From contig NZ_CM001437.1 of the NCBI RefSeq assembly GCF_000243275.1, positions 338,312 to 402,311 on the forward strand: DNA of 64,000 nt, written 5' to 3'. Source of the DNA: Myroides odoratus DSM 2801 (GTDB taxonomy: Bacteria; Bacteroidota; Bacteroidia; Flavobacteriales; Flavobacteriaceae). Numbering within the stretch: position 1 is the stretch's first letter; each line of letters begins with the position of its first letter. The notes under the pieces were generated by a model. The model saw nothing but the letters and a program-made list of their open reading frames with translations, was not told the origin of the DNA and ran no database searches. Positions 1-8,519 of the stretch are shown piece by piece. A program made the position numbers and the translations under genes.

Positions 1-3000
1 TTCGAGTTGCAGTCACAATTTTTCCTTTTGTTACTTTCACTCTATCCAAATGAATTTGACCAGAAACTGTTTCTTTATGTAACGATTTTCTAATCGCCCA
101 ATTTGTTCCCTTTTGAGAAATCAACTCTTTCTTCGGATTTCCATACTTATCTAAACGTAAGTTTCCATTTTCGTCAGTATAACTCTCGTAATAATTAGTT
201 GCTTTATTAATCACACGAAGATTTTGTTTAAAACTAACTACCATATTTTCTAATGCATCACGAGTATCTTGTGTAAGCGTATTCCAAGGCTTTTTGAAAG
301 TTGTAAATTTTTCTTTTTCACGGCCTTCTTTTACATTAAAGTACTTTTCTTTATTTCTTAGATTGACTTGAAGATCAAATCTAAATGACTTTTGTTCCTC
401 TTTTGTTCTATCTTTTTTAGGTAAAGCTGATTCGTTATTTAGCAAATTCACATGATCTCGCGTTGCTAAAGCAATCACTAAAGCATCTAAAGCATGATGG
501 CGATGATCAATACGTTTTTTTGAAAACCCTTTTGAATATTCTAACGGAACGGTAGGAATAATTTTACCATTGGTATTTGTTGATGTAAAATCTGTAGAAT
601 TAGTCAAATTATTCATACGCTCAAAACGAGGTAGAATCAATTCATTCCAAACATCATTCAGCCCCCAATCTTGTTTCAATTGTGAGGTAATTTTACCATT
701 TCCAGGAATGATATTTTTTGAATTTATTCCATCATCTTTTGAATTTACTTCGTCTTTACGGACAATATTAGATAATAAATGCGTAACAAATTTACTGATA
801 TAACGAGTATCATTCAATTGGCGTTCAATCATCTTTTCAGGCACATCTTCCAACAAAAGTTTGTTTCGTTTTCCTCTATTTTTATCGTAATTCTTCTTCA
901 CAAAACTTTCATAAGCTTCCACTTCTAAAACCTGAGCTGTTCTACCATTACCCAATTCAATCTTTTCGCTATGATGATTCTTAATAAACTCTAATCCCAA
1001 CTGATTATCTTTTCGCTTATTTACAGCAGCTTCGCATATTACTTTATTGCTCAGGCTATCATCAAAATAACGGCTTTGAGGAATAACGTGTTCTATTTCA
1101 TAATCTGATGTAAACAAACGACTCAACGGAATCATTTCTCCAGTATAAGGCGATTGATATTTTTGCTCTAACCAAAGTTTATAACGAATCAATTCTGATT
1201 TTGACGGTTGCGCCGTTTTACTGATTTTCAAAATATCTTCATCGATATTTTCAACTGCATTTAAAACACCTTCTTCATAAATTTTTAAAATTTCTTGTTG
1301 CATTGGTGAATGTGGGCGAACATTTTCAATATTCGTATCTTCTTTTAATTCTACTAATAAAGCCTTGATACGTAAATTGGTATTTTCGTTTTCAGTAACA
1401 GAATTGGTAATTCGTTTACGTTCATCAGCAGTATTTTTCATTTCTCGACCTAATTCAATATGAATTTCATCGAAAAAATTTTGAACACCATTTCCGTATT
1501 GTTGCCAAATATCTTTCACCACTCGTAAAGTTTCTGTAATTATTTGCTCTACAATTGGATTACGTAATGAATGTTGCTTAAATTCTTTTAAATAATTTTC
1601 TAAATCTTTAACCGAATTCCATTTTCCGGCAATCTCAGCTTCGGAATGACGGTCATAAACTACATATTGCGCTAACCAAAGTGGAAGATTTTGAAAATCT
1701 TCTATTTGGTTTAACTGAAATTGTTCTGCTTTTTCACGAACTCTAATTTTAATCTTCTCATCGTATTCACCTGTTAAAATTTTATCTATTCGATCTAAGA
1801 CAGACGGAACAATATTATTTTTATTCCAAACTGAGCCAAAACGCATCAATGGCAAAAGTTTTTTTATAGCTTTTTCAGAAAAACTTCCATAATCGCTTTT
1901 AAATGGTGGAAATTTTTTAAATGATTCGACAAAAGATATTTCATCTAAATTGTGTTTAGAAGCGAATTTAGCTAATGCTTTTTCATATTCAATTTTATCA
2001 TTTACCGAATAAATAATATGCCACAATGCCATTTCATTATCAAACGAAAGAAAATCGGTTGCTACATTTTCTACTTTCTTTAATTTATCTTGAATTAAAG
2101 AACGTGTTTCGTTCATAGGGTAAACCTTATCAGTAACATAATTCCAACGATACGTTAATATTGCAGTTTTTAAAGAATTTCCTTTTAAACCTTTTTGTTC
2201 CAACAAAAACTTAATCAGTTGCTCTTGTTTAATTTCTTTTTTAGCATTCAAAAATTGCAACAAATTCTCCCAAGATTCTATAGAATTCAGAAACTCTTGT
2301 GTAACATTTACATCATCATCCTTTCTATAAATTGCTAAATTTTGTAGCCATTGCAACAAACGAAATTCTTGATAATACGGATTCGATTTTGAAATTACTT
2401 TTATAGGAAAAACTACGCCATCTCTCGAAACACGTTTTTCTAATGTACAATTAGAAATTAAAGATTTTTGGCTACGAAGTGGGCGTTGGTAAAAGATAAT
2501 ATCGTTTAAAAATAAATGAACAAAATCTTTCGATTCCAACATTTGTTGATGTTGTTCGTTGTATTTATAAAGTTCACGTACGCAATCTTGCAACAATTGT
2601 TCGTTTTGTAATTCTTGATGAAATTCCTTTTGTTTTTCTAGTATTTGCTTCAATTCGTCTTTATAGAATTTTCGTTCAATGGTACGAACCAACTTGCCTT
2701 TAATTTTTTGTTTCGGATTGAGCAATAAGTTTTCGTAAATATAAGCGCCAACTGTTTTATTCGAATTATCAATATCTTGTTCTGTTTTCTTTTTCAATAA
2801 TGTCCAATCATCAGCACTTGGCGCACGAAAACTGCGTTTCACAACTCCATCTTTATCTAATTTTTCAGAACCGTCATCATTAACATCTGTAGTTACAATA
2901 AAATCACGAACCTTATCTTTCCAATCTACTAATGAAATTTTTGAAGAACGGCGATAAATCCATCCATTTTCTAAATGTAAAGAATACCATACTTCCCCTT

Positions 3001-3667
3001 TTTTATTTACTTCATTATCGGCAATAACATCAATTATTTTAAGAGAATAAAACTCAACCAATTTGTTCGTGTTTTCTTCCTCTTCTTCACCTCTTAATTG
3101 ATAATAACCACGTTTTTGATTAAAATTTAAAAGAATCCACGCTAATTCTTCTTTATCAATTTTTTGAGTTAAGGCTTTTTTACGCAAATAATAAATTGTC
3201 CAATCATAGGGCACTAAAGCTTCTTCTCCATGCTTATTGATTATAAAACCAGGTTGATTTTGCTGAAAATCTTTCAACATTTCATTGAATGAATCCTTAA
3301 AAATAAATTCTTTATCAAATGATAATTTAGGTTCAGCATGATTAATAAACTTCCCAAGTCGTTTTGTAAAATCTATTTCTTTGGCATAATGATTCGGTAA
3401 AAAGCCAAGAATATTTAGTACACGATGCAAACGTTCTCTACGTAATAAATGTCTTTCTCGCAAACGACGTACACCTCGATATCCTGTGCGATCTGCCGTT
3501 TGAGAAATAGAATTTCCTCTACCAAATTCTCCCAATATATCTTGAGACATTGGAATAATTCTACTTCCTAACCCTAGAATTTCTCCTTGTTTATTTTCAA
3601 AGTCTTCCTTCACCAAAGCCCAACCAATGGAGTTAGTGCCTAAATCGAGTCCTAATATATTTTTCAT
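1..3667 (-). CDS. cas9: Type II-C CRISPR endonuclease Cas9 (C-terminus beyond window)
   Basis: RNA-guided double-strand DNA endonuclease. The gene begins at ATG 3667 and stays open to base 1, so about 1,222 residues are visible. Flavobacterial II-C Cas9 proteins are usually around 1,400 residues, so the PAM-interacting C-terminus is missing here. Seen in order: RuvC-I motif GLDLGTNSIGW with Asp8; an Arg-rich bridge helix (RGVRRLRERHLLRRERLHRVL region, residues about 63-85); a helical recognition lobe; RuvC-II with HIELGREM (Glu about 738); the HNH motif YEIEHVIPQSRYFDD (His about 860); and RuvC-III HHALDALVIA (Asp about 1061). All catalytic residues are present, so the nuclease looks active. 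A tracrRNA is encoded divergently just upstream. cas1, cas2 and the array would be expected downstream, off the left edge. The call is secure. Confidence 0.98.
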   Translation of the reverse strand, partial: MKNILGLDLGTNSIGWALVKEDFENKQGEILGLGSRIIPMSQDILGEFGRGNSISQTADRTGYRGVRRLRERHLLRRERLHRVLNILGFLPNHYAKEIDFTKRLGKFINHAEPKLSFDKEFIFKDSFNEMLKDFQQNQPGFIINKHGEEALVPYDWTIYYLRKKALTQKIDKEELAWILLNFNQKRGYYQLRGEEEEENTNKLVEFYSLKIIDVIADNEVNKKGEVWYSLHLENGWIYRRSSKISLVDWKDKVRDFIVTTDVNDDGSEKLDKDGVVKRSFRAPSADDWTLLKKKTEQDIDNSNKTVGAYIYENLLLNPKQKIKGKLVRTIERKFYKDELKQILEKQKEFHQELQNEQLLQDCVRELYKYNEQHQQMLESKDFVHLFLNDIIFYQRPLRSQKSLISNCTLEKRVSRDGVVFPIKVISKSNPYYQEFRLLQWLQNLAIYRKDDDVNVTQEFLNSIESWENLLQFLNAKKEIKQEQLIKFLLEQKGLKGNSLKTAILTYRWNYVTDKVYPMNETRSLIQDKLKKVENVATDFLSFDNEMALWHIIYSVNDKIEYEKALAKFASKHNLDEISFVESFKKFPPFKSDYGSFSEKAIKKLLPLMRFGSVWNKNNIVPSVLDRIDKILTGEYDEKIKIRVREKAEQFQLNQIEDFQNLPLWLAQYVVYDRHSEAEIAGKWNSVKDLENYLKEFKQHSLRNPIVEQIITETLRVVKDIWQQYGNGVQNFFDEIHIELGREMKNTADERKRITNSVTENENTNLRIKALLVELKEDTNIENVRPHSPMQQEILKIYEEGVLNAVENIDEDILKISKTAQPSKSELIRYKLWLEQKYQSPYTGEMIPLSRLFTSDYEIEHVIPQSRYFDDSLSNKVICEAAVNKRKDNQLGLEFIKNHHSEKIELGNGRTAQVLEVEAYESFVKKNYDKNRGKRNKLLLEDVPEKMIERQLNDTRYISKFVTHLLSNIVRKDEVNSKDDGINSKNIIPGNGKITSQLKQDWGLNDVWNELILPRFERMNNLTNSTDFTSTNTNGKIIPTVPLEYSKGFSKKRIDHRHHALDALVIALATRDHVNLLNNESALPKKDRTKEEQKSFRFDLQVNLRNKEKYFNVKEGREKEKFTTFKKPWNTLTQDTRDALENMVVSFKQNLRVINKATNYYESYTDENGNLRLDKYGNPKKELISQKGTNWAIRKSLHKETVSGQIHLDRVKVTKGKIVTATR

Positions 3668-3719
3668 TTTTTTAGTTATAAACTTTAAATTAACTAATAT
3701 TTATCCATTAATACAAAAA

Positions 3720-3809
3720 ATTTACTATATTTACGCCGAAAGGAATTCACAATAAGGATTATTCCGTTGTGAAAACATTTAGTGCCTCGACTATCTTCGG
3801 GGCTTTTTT
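3720..3809 (+). ncRNA. Predicted tracrRNA of the type II-C system
   Basis: Divergent from cas9. Seen: an anti-repeat-like stretch at about 3724-3757 ending GAAAGGAATTCACAATAAGG. The ACAATAAGG core followed by a small stem is the hallmark of II-C tracrRNAs (compare the Neisseria ACAATAAGG nexus). TTCACAA (3746-3752) can also pair with TTGTGAA (3766-3772). The 3' end is a 7-bp stem-loop followed by six T. The anti-repeat predicts a CRISPR repeat starting near RTTGTGAATTCCTTTC, close to repeats I recall from Capnocytophaga-type systems (GTTGTGAATTGCTTTC...). The 5' end is not resolved. TATATTTA at 3726 could be a weak -7 box, which would give a shorter RNA. Confidence 0.85.
3784..3809 (+). terminator. 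Rho-independent terminator of tracrRNA
   Basis: GCCTCGA (3784-3790) pairs with TCGGGGC (3797-3803, one T-G wobble), followed by six T. It forms the 3' hairpin of the tracrRNA. Confidence 0.85.
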
Positions 3810-4020
3810 GTGCTTATATTTTTCATCTAATATTTATGAACTTATGAAAATATTAATTTGTTTACAGTAGAGTTATACTCATTAACATATTGATTGTAAT
3901 GCTCTTTAATAAAATTAGTTATAGGTAAATTATGTACTTAACTAACTTATAACGATTAGCCAAATGACTGAGTAACATGAGTTTTTTTTCAAAAACATAA
4001 AATAATTTCACTAATCTCTA

Positions 4021-4036
4021 TTACGGAATTCCGTAA
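4021..4036. repeat. Perfect 16-bp palindrome, possible operator
   Basis: TTACGGAATTCCGTAA reads the same on both strands. It lies in the gene-free stretch between tracrRNA and the conjugation remnant. It could be an operator for a dimeric regulator, but no regulator gene adjoins it. The rest of 3811-4114 is AT-rich with no convincing reading frame. Confidence 0.5.
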
Positions 4037-4114
4037 AACCCTCAATATCTTGAGTCTATCTACTATTTTACACAAAACTAACGACTTCGGAGTAGTTTTC
4101 TAGCCCTCTGCAAG

Positions 4115-4172
4115 AGCAAGTAGTTTTGAAAGCTCGAATCTCAATTTTGAGTGCCTCAAAACATAACTTGCT
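4115..4172. repeat. Large imperfect stem-loop, oriT-like remnant of a conjugative transposon
   Basis: AGCAAGTAGTTTTGA (4115-4129) pairs with TCAAAACATAACTTGCT (4156-4172) with a two-base bulge. The loop carries a smaller CTCAA/TTGAG hairpin. Immediately after it, GTTAC...GTAAC (4173-4189) makes another small inverted repeat. In Bacteroidetes conjugative transposons the stretch upstream of traA/traB, near the mobilisation genes, carries large inverted repeats of this kind. The assignment as an oriT scar rests on that context and on the DUF3408 remnant 350 bp downstream. No relaxase gene is present. Confidence 0.45.
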
Positions 4173-4289
4173 GTTACTTTTGCAGTAACTTTTTCAACAT
4201 ATTTACAATATGTTTTTTATAATGTGAATACTGTTCAACACCTATTAGTTAACGCCAAGTATGCCACTTAAATACCTTTTTTTCATTCT

Positions 4290-4490
4290 TTGTCTATATC
4301 TCTAGTTATTTGTCTAATCAATGCTTTGGTTGGACAAACGCAATATCGTAGCTACGACTTTACAGAGCTCCCAACGATTAAACGCACAAATAGACTTGAG
4401 ATAATACCCTTATATAACTTATTATCTGAAATATTAGGAGATACAAATAAAAAGTTAGAATTATGTTTGACTAATAACATAGCTAAATGA
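4290..4490 (+). other. Small open frame of doubtful coding value, possibly a decayed conjugation gene
   Basis: A 66-codon frame that opens only with TTG lies between the oriT-like stem-loop and the broken DUF3408 gene. In CTnDOT-type elements a ParA-like ATPase (TraA) normally sits here. I see no P-loop or other ParA motif, so this is at most a fragment. I do not recognise the sequence. Confidence 0.2.
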
Positions 4491-4524
4491 ACAGAATTAT
4501 AAACAGATAAAAGCACTAGAAATT

Positions 4525-4960
4525 ATGGAAGGAGAATTTAAAAAGAAACAGAGAATTGACGAAGAAGCGATGATGGCACTAATGGTTGATGGTGTAAGGC
4601 TTAAGGGATTTACAGAATCTGAACTGAATACTCTTTGGTATAGGAGATGAGCAAGAAGAGACTAAAGAGATACCAAAGAAGCGAAAACGTGCAAAGAAAG
4701 AACAAATATATGTCAAAGAGTATGACATCAAGGAGTATGAAGAACTCTTTTTTAAAGATGTAAAAAGCACAGCTCGTCATGGTAAATCATTTTACATTGA
4801 TCCTGAGCACCACAAAATACTTTCTCGTATTGTTCAGGTCATTGCAGATGATAAACTTACTATATATGCTTATTTACATAATCTACTAGAGCATCATTTC
4901 AATGAATTCGAACAGCAAATAACTATGAGTTTTAATGAAAAGAATAACCCTATTTTTTAA
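4525..4960 (+). pseudogene. Frameshifted DUF3408 conjugal transfer gene (TraB-like)
   Basis: From ATG 4525 the frame encodes MEGEFKKKQRIDEEAMMALM and stops at TGA 4648-4650. The next frame takes over at about 4645 (DEQEETKEIPKKRKR) and runs to TAA 4958-4960, containing FYIDPEHHKILSRIVQVI and LHNLLEHHFNEFEQQI. This order, a basic linker followed by a conserved C-terminal helical block, is typical of DUF3408 proteins (traB/traC region) of Bacteroidetes conjugative transposons. The total length is not a multiple of three, so one base has been gained or lost. The gene is inactive unless frameshifted. It marks this locus as a former conjugative transposon whose other tra genes are gone. Confidence 0.8.
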
Positions 4961-4998
4961 ACAACAAAGGCACTTTATAGGTACCTTTGTTGTTTAAA
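4956..4998. terminator. Bidirectional terminator, 15-bp perfect stem
   Basis: TTTAAACAACAAAGG (4956-4970) and CCTTTGTTGTTTAAA (4984-4998) pair perfectly around a 13-nt loop, with A/T runs on both sides. It includes the stop codon of the DUF3408 remnant and would also end the minus-strand cassette whose last gene stops at 5007. Confidence 0.85.
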
Positions 4999-5006
4999 AA
5001 ATCCTA

Positions 5007-7046
5007 TTATATTTCAACACGCTCTATAGAAAGATTTGAATACTTACTTTTTATTTTTTTTCCAAATTTATAATTTAAAGAAAAGCCTATACTTCTACTA
5101 TCATTATAACTATGCACAATATTTATATAATCTTGAAAATAAACTTTTTGATCTTTTCGTCCTTGCCTAAAAATATCATTTGCAAATATTCTGTATGTTA
5201 ATTTATTTTTAATCACTGTCCCTTTCATTGCGAGTGATAAAGACGATTCTGATTTATAAATAACATTTAAAGAAGCACTTGACGGGATATATGAAAATGA
5301 AGTTGAAAGGAAAATATTTTCATTTATTTTAAAATCAGTATTTAAATAAAAATTAAATGCAAATCCACTTTTGGAAATAGCCTTTTTATCATACAAGATA
5401 GAAGTAGAATAAAGTCCATCCAATAGCATCTGCGAGCTTAACCAAGGAAATGGAGATAATAAAACATTTACTGTTGTACCAGCAACTCTTAAATCAGAAT
5501 CATTAACATATTTTTTCTCTATTACTCCATGATTTAATTTATCAGTAGCTGACATTAGCTGCTTCATATCTGAGTAATATAAATTAAAGAAAAATTTGTT
5601 GTCCAATGAATAAGTTAAATTCAAATCGTGATATATTGAGGGTCTTAAACTTGGTGAGCCCTGTATAAATGATTCACTAGATGTAAATCGTTTATGAGGA
5701 TTAAGATATGTAAAATAGGGTCTAATGACTCTTTTATTGTAAGAAAAACTCAAAGCATGTTGATTATTTGTATAAGAAATCAATAGATTAGGAATTAAAA
5801 AATTTCTATTAATATAATCTTCAACGATTTTATAATTATAATTTTCATATCGTAAACCGATTTTTATATCTATAGGTTCAATAATTTTAAATCCTGTAGT
5901 TGCATAAAAGCTATAAAGATTTTCATTAAAATTAAATGTCTCTTCTAAGGTGTAAGCATTATTTGTTAAATTAATCTTAGTGCCAAATTCATAAAATATC
6001 TTTTCTCTTTTTAATAATACATCTAATTTAGTATCATAATTTTTTATTTGAGTAGAGGTTTTATAATCTAAATAGTTCAAAGAATACAACTCATTATTAT
6101 CAGTTAATTGCTGACTTAAGTAAGTTGTATTAAAAGATAAATTACTTCCTAAACTATCTATTTTATAGGATGAATAAAAAAGTAAAATATTATTTTTAAT
6201 ATTTTCTCTCTTATAATAATCTTCTTGACTAATTAAATCATTATTATTTAATTGGTTATTACTTTCTACATTTGACTTATTTAATATTAAATTATAATTT
6301 ATCCCTATATTTAAATTACTACTTACTTGATAATCTAAATCTAAATTTTGAGAAATTTTATTTCTATCAACTTTAGAAAATGTCTTAAGCCATTGAGATT
6401 CTTTTCCTCTAAACTCGGATTCTATATCAGAAATAGTGCTATTATTAAGTAAATTTATACTATAACGAAGAGTAAGATTATTTTTATTATAATTAGTTGA
6501 AAAATTATTAGAATAATTAGTGTGCTGCTTCTGTATCACAGAAGAGTTTAAAAAATATCCAACTTCATTTTTTGTGTTTTTTAATGTTATATAAATTACA
6601 CCTCCAACTTTGGACTCTAATTTAGATGAATTATTTCCACTAATAGTGATCCTTTTAATCTTATCAGTAGGGATATTATCAAGATATTCTATCATATCTT
6701 TTCCTTCTAAATTTATTTTAACATTATTTACATACACAATGATATTATCTCGATTTTTAATTAATATGTTTTGATCAGAAACAATTACAAAAGGCATTCT
6801 TTTTAATATATCAGTTGATTGAAAACCTTCTTTAAACTTTGAACTCCATACATCAAATATAATGTCTCCCTTATCCATTTTAAGGTCTTGCTTCATAATT
6901 ATAATTTCTTTCATTATTAATGAATCTTGACTCTTTGTTGAAAGAGTATCTTTTATTACTACTTTAGGAAATAATAAAAAATGATTAGAAGCAATACTAT
7001 TTATTTGATTAAAAAGAATCAAAATAATTAATACTTTTTTTATCAT
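5007..7046 (-). CDS. Outer-membrane beta-barrel protein with plug-like N-terminus (OMP_b-brl_3 type)
   Basis: 679 aa with a hydrophobic N-terminal signal sequence (about residues 1-20). Residues about 70-155 look like a TonB-receptor plug: ILKRMPFVIV, IIVYVNNVKI, IPTDKIKRITISGN and GGVIYITLKN. The rest is an alternating-residue beta-barrel ending in IGFSLNYKFGKK. There is no CarboxypepD_reg repeat and no obvious TonB box, unlike classical SusC. The plug-plus-barrel layout matches the outer membrane beta-barrel family PF14905 of Bacteroidetes. Its ATG overlaps the TGA of the MauE-like gene by four bases (7043-7046), so it is the last gene of the peptide cassette. Context suggests it passes or binds the small Cys-rich product; that is inference. 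Codon use is strongly AT-rich, consistent with acquired DNA. Confidence 0.8.
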   Translation of the reverse strand: MIKKVLIILILFNQINSIASNHFLLFPKVVIKDTLSTKSQDSLIMKEIIIMKQDLKMDKGDIIFDVWSSKFKEGFQSTDILKRMPFVIVSDQNILIKNRDNIIVYVNNVKINLEGKDMIEYLDNIPTDKIKRITISGNNSSKLESKVGGVIYITLKNTKNEVGYFLNSSVIQKQHTNYSNNFSTNYNKNNLTLRYSINLLNNSTISDIESEFRGKESQWLKTFSKVDRNKISQNLDLDYQVSSNLNIGINYNLILNKSNVESNNQLNNNDLISQEDYYKRENIKNNILLFYSSYKIDSLGSNLSFNTTYLSQQLTDNNELYSLNYLDYKTSTQIKNYDTKLDVLLKREKIFYEFGTKINLTNNAYTLEETFNFNENLYSFYATTGFKIIEPIDIKIGLRYENYNYKIVEDYINRNFLIPNLLISYTNNQHALSFSYNKRVIRPYFTYLNPHKRFTSSESFIQGSPSLRPSIYHDLNLTYSLDNKFFFNLYYSDMKQLMSATDKLNHGVIEKKYVNDSDLRVAGTTVNVLLSPFPWLSSQMLLDGLYSTSILYDKKAISKSGFAFNFYLNTDFKINENIFLSTSFSYIPSSASLNVIYKSESSLSLAMKGTVIKNKLTYRIFANDIFRQGRKDQKVYFQDYINIVHSYNDSRSIGFSLNYKFGKKIKSKYSNLSIERVEI

Positions 7047-7456
7047 ATCAAATCATTAGGATCATATAAAATTATAGCAATCACATTTAAAACAATAAAA
7101 GCGATATTTACAAAGACATGTGTTTGATAATCCATTTCATTAAAAATACCACCACACGAGCAACCCTCGAAGAAAGAAAAGTTATTAAGTGCGATTAAAT
7201 AAAATGTAAATGACAGAAGCAGTAGTAAGGAAAAATATAGCCCCTTCAAAGCAAGTTTATTAACCGCCAGTAAGATAATCACTAAAATTTCAATTGCTGG
7301 AAGTATATATTTTACACTTTGAGCATAATCTGTTAATAAGGCTGATTTTCTTAAATTCTCTTCAAGAAAACTCAAGTCGATAAGCTTATGGATTAAAGTA
7401 TAAAAATATAAAATAACTAATCCATATCTGAAAGTATTTAAACTAATTTTTCTCAT
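7043..7456 (-). CDS. MauE/DoxX-like membrane protein
   Basis: 137 aa with about four membrane segments (residues 8-25, 48-66, 70-90 and 112-132). It has the motif FEGCSCGGIFNE at about residues 95-106. A Cys-x-Cys in a loop between membrane helices is typical of MauE/methylamine-utilisation-type and DoxX-like proteins. These are thought to move electrons or thiols across the inner membrane to periplasmic disulfide chemistry. It overlaps the upstream propeller gene by 14 bases and the downstream barrel gene by four, so translation is probably coupled. Beside a secreted peptide with four cysteines, a role in controlling disulfides is a reasonable inference. No dedicated thioredoxin gene is present in the cassette. 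Confidence 0.8.
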   Translation of the reverse strand: MRKISLNTFRYGLVILYFYTLIHKLIDLSFLEENLRKSALLTDYAQSVKYILPAIEILVIILLAVNKLALKGLYFSLLLLLSFTFYLIALNNFSFFEGCSCGGIFNEMDYQTHVFVNIAFIVLNVIAIILYDPNDLI

Positions 7457-8459
7457 ATATATATAAAGCTTTATTAGTTAATAAATAGATTTTATCTTCT
7501 ATTATCTTAATCTCTTTTGGTGTTTCTCCTGCTAAAAAATTAAACTTATAGCTTTTTAAATACTTATCTGTAACCAAATCATAAATATCTATATAATAGT
7601 TCCCATCTTCAAAAACACCTGTATCATTCGTCAAAACATACAAATGTTTTTTATATAAATCGGCATGTATATTAGGATAAATATTATTAGGATTAATTAC
7701 AGGACCTCTACCTGAAATCTCGTTAAATTTAAATTCAGGATTGACAAAATTTAAATTCATGCTTCGAATAAATGTAAAATTATTATCAAATATTAATACT
7801 ACATTTTGTGCATAAGAAGTTATAGTTATATAATTTTCATCAGAACTAACAATTCCGTCAAGTAATATTCCAGAGTAATTAAATTTACTAGAATAATCGA
7901 AGGGAATAGGCTCGGTAATTCTATTTTTTAAGTTACTTTTAAAATACTGAGGACTAATAGTAGAATCCCACGTTGTAGTAAATACCCCTTCCTTACCAAA
8001 ATTTACTCTTTGAATAGCATGATTAGTTGAGTATTTTTCGACAACTTCATTTTTCGCAACGATAAATATATTCTTTGAATCTGAAATATTTACAAAATAT
8101 AAAAAATCACCTCCATCTTGATTAATAAACTGATAATCAGCTAGTGAAATGTTTTTATTTACTATTTCTTTTAAATTTATTAATTGTTTAAACTTATTAG
8201 ACTTTAAGTCTAATTTAAAAATCACACCTCTATTATCTCCTTCCCAACTTGTAACAAGAATATCTTCCTTGTAGATTTTTAAAAGTGCGTAATTATTATC
8301 TAATTGTGTTTTGCTAATAATTGTAGGAGTGTTTTTAAAAGATCGTTCACCAATGAATTGTATTTTTTGTTTTTCTTTAGTTGACATTATCAATAACAAG
8401 AATATAAATGATAATGAACAAAGTAAGATGACTAAGATATTAATTATTTTTTTTTTCAT
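7443..8459 (-). CDS. Membrane-anchored secreted protein, probable beta-propeller (BF3164/6-bladed type)
   Basis: 338 aa. One N-terminal membrane segment (about residues 4-24, no lipobox cysteine) is followed by a periplasmic domain of short beta repeats. Examples are ILVTSWEGDNRGVIFKLDLK, NYITITSYAQNVVLIFDNN, LYVLTNDTGVFEDGNYYIDI and KIYLLTNKALYIYE. The spacing of roughly 45-60 residues fits a six-bladed propeller like the BF3164/TolB-like proteins that accompany NVEALA-type peptides in Bacteroidetes. The fold is inferred from pattern, not proven. It follows the small peptide gene after a 60-bp gap with a strong hairpin and overlaps the MauE-like gene by 14 bases. It may be the receptor or maturation partner of the peptide. 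Confidence 0.7.
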   Translation of the reverse strand: MKKKIINILVILLCSLSFIFLLLIMSTKEKQKIQFIGERSFKNTPTIISKTQLDNNYALLKIYKEDILVTSWEGDNRGVIFKLDLKSNKFKQLINLKEIVNKNISLADYQFINQDGGDFLYFVNISDSKNIFIVAKNEVVEKYSTNHAIQRVNFGKEGVFTTTWDSTISPQYFKSNLKNRITEPIPFDYSSKFNYSGILLDGIVSSDENYITITSYAQNVVLIFDNNFTFIRSMNLNFVNPEFKFNEISGRGPVINPNNIYPNIHADLYKKHLYVLTNDTGVFEDGNYYIDIYDLVTDKYLKSYKFNFLAGETPKEIKIIEDKIYLLTNKALYIYEKN

Positions 8460-8475
8460 GTTCTCGAGTGCAATA

Positions 8476-8497
8476 AGGAGGCTTAATCAAGCCTCCT
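8476..8497 (-). terminator. Attenuator hairpin between peptide gene and rest of cassette
   Basis: AGGAGGCTT (8476-8484) and AAGCCTCCT (8489-8497) form a perfect 9-bp stem with a 4-nt loop. On the minus strand it follows the peptide stop codon by about 22 bases and is followed by a poor T run (TTATT). It therefore probably terminates only part of the transcripts or stabilises the peptide mRNA, giving much more peptide than downstream membrane proteins. Confidence 0.7.
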
Positions 8498-8519
8498 CTT
8501 TTAACTGATTAATTGTTGA

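Noticed and set aside
3811..4280. Possible CRISPR array next to Cas9
   Set aside because: No repeated 30-47-bp unit with regular spacers; the repeat predicted from the anti-repeat does not recur in the window.
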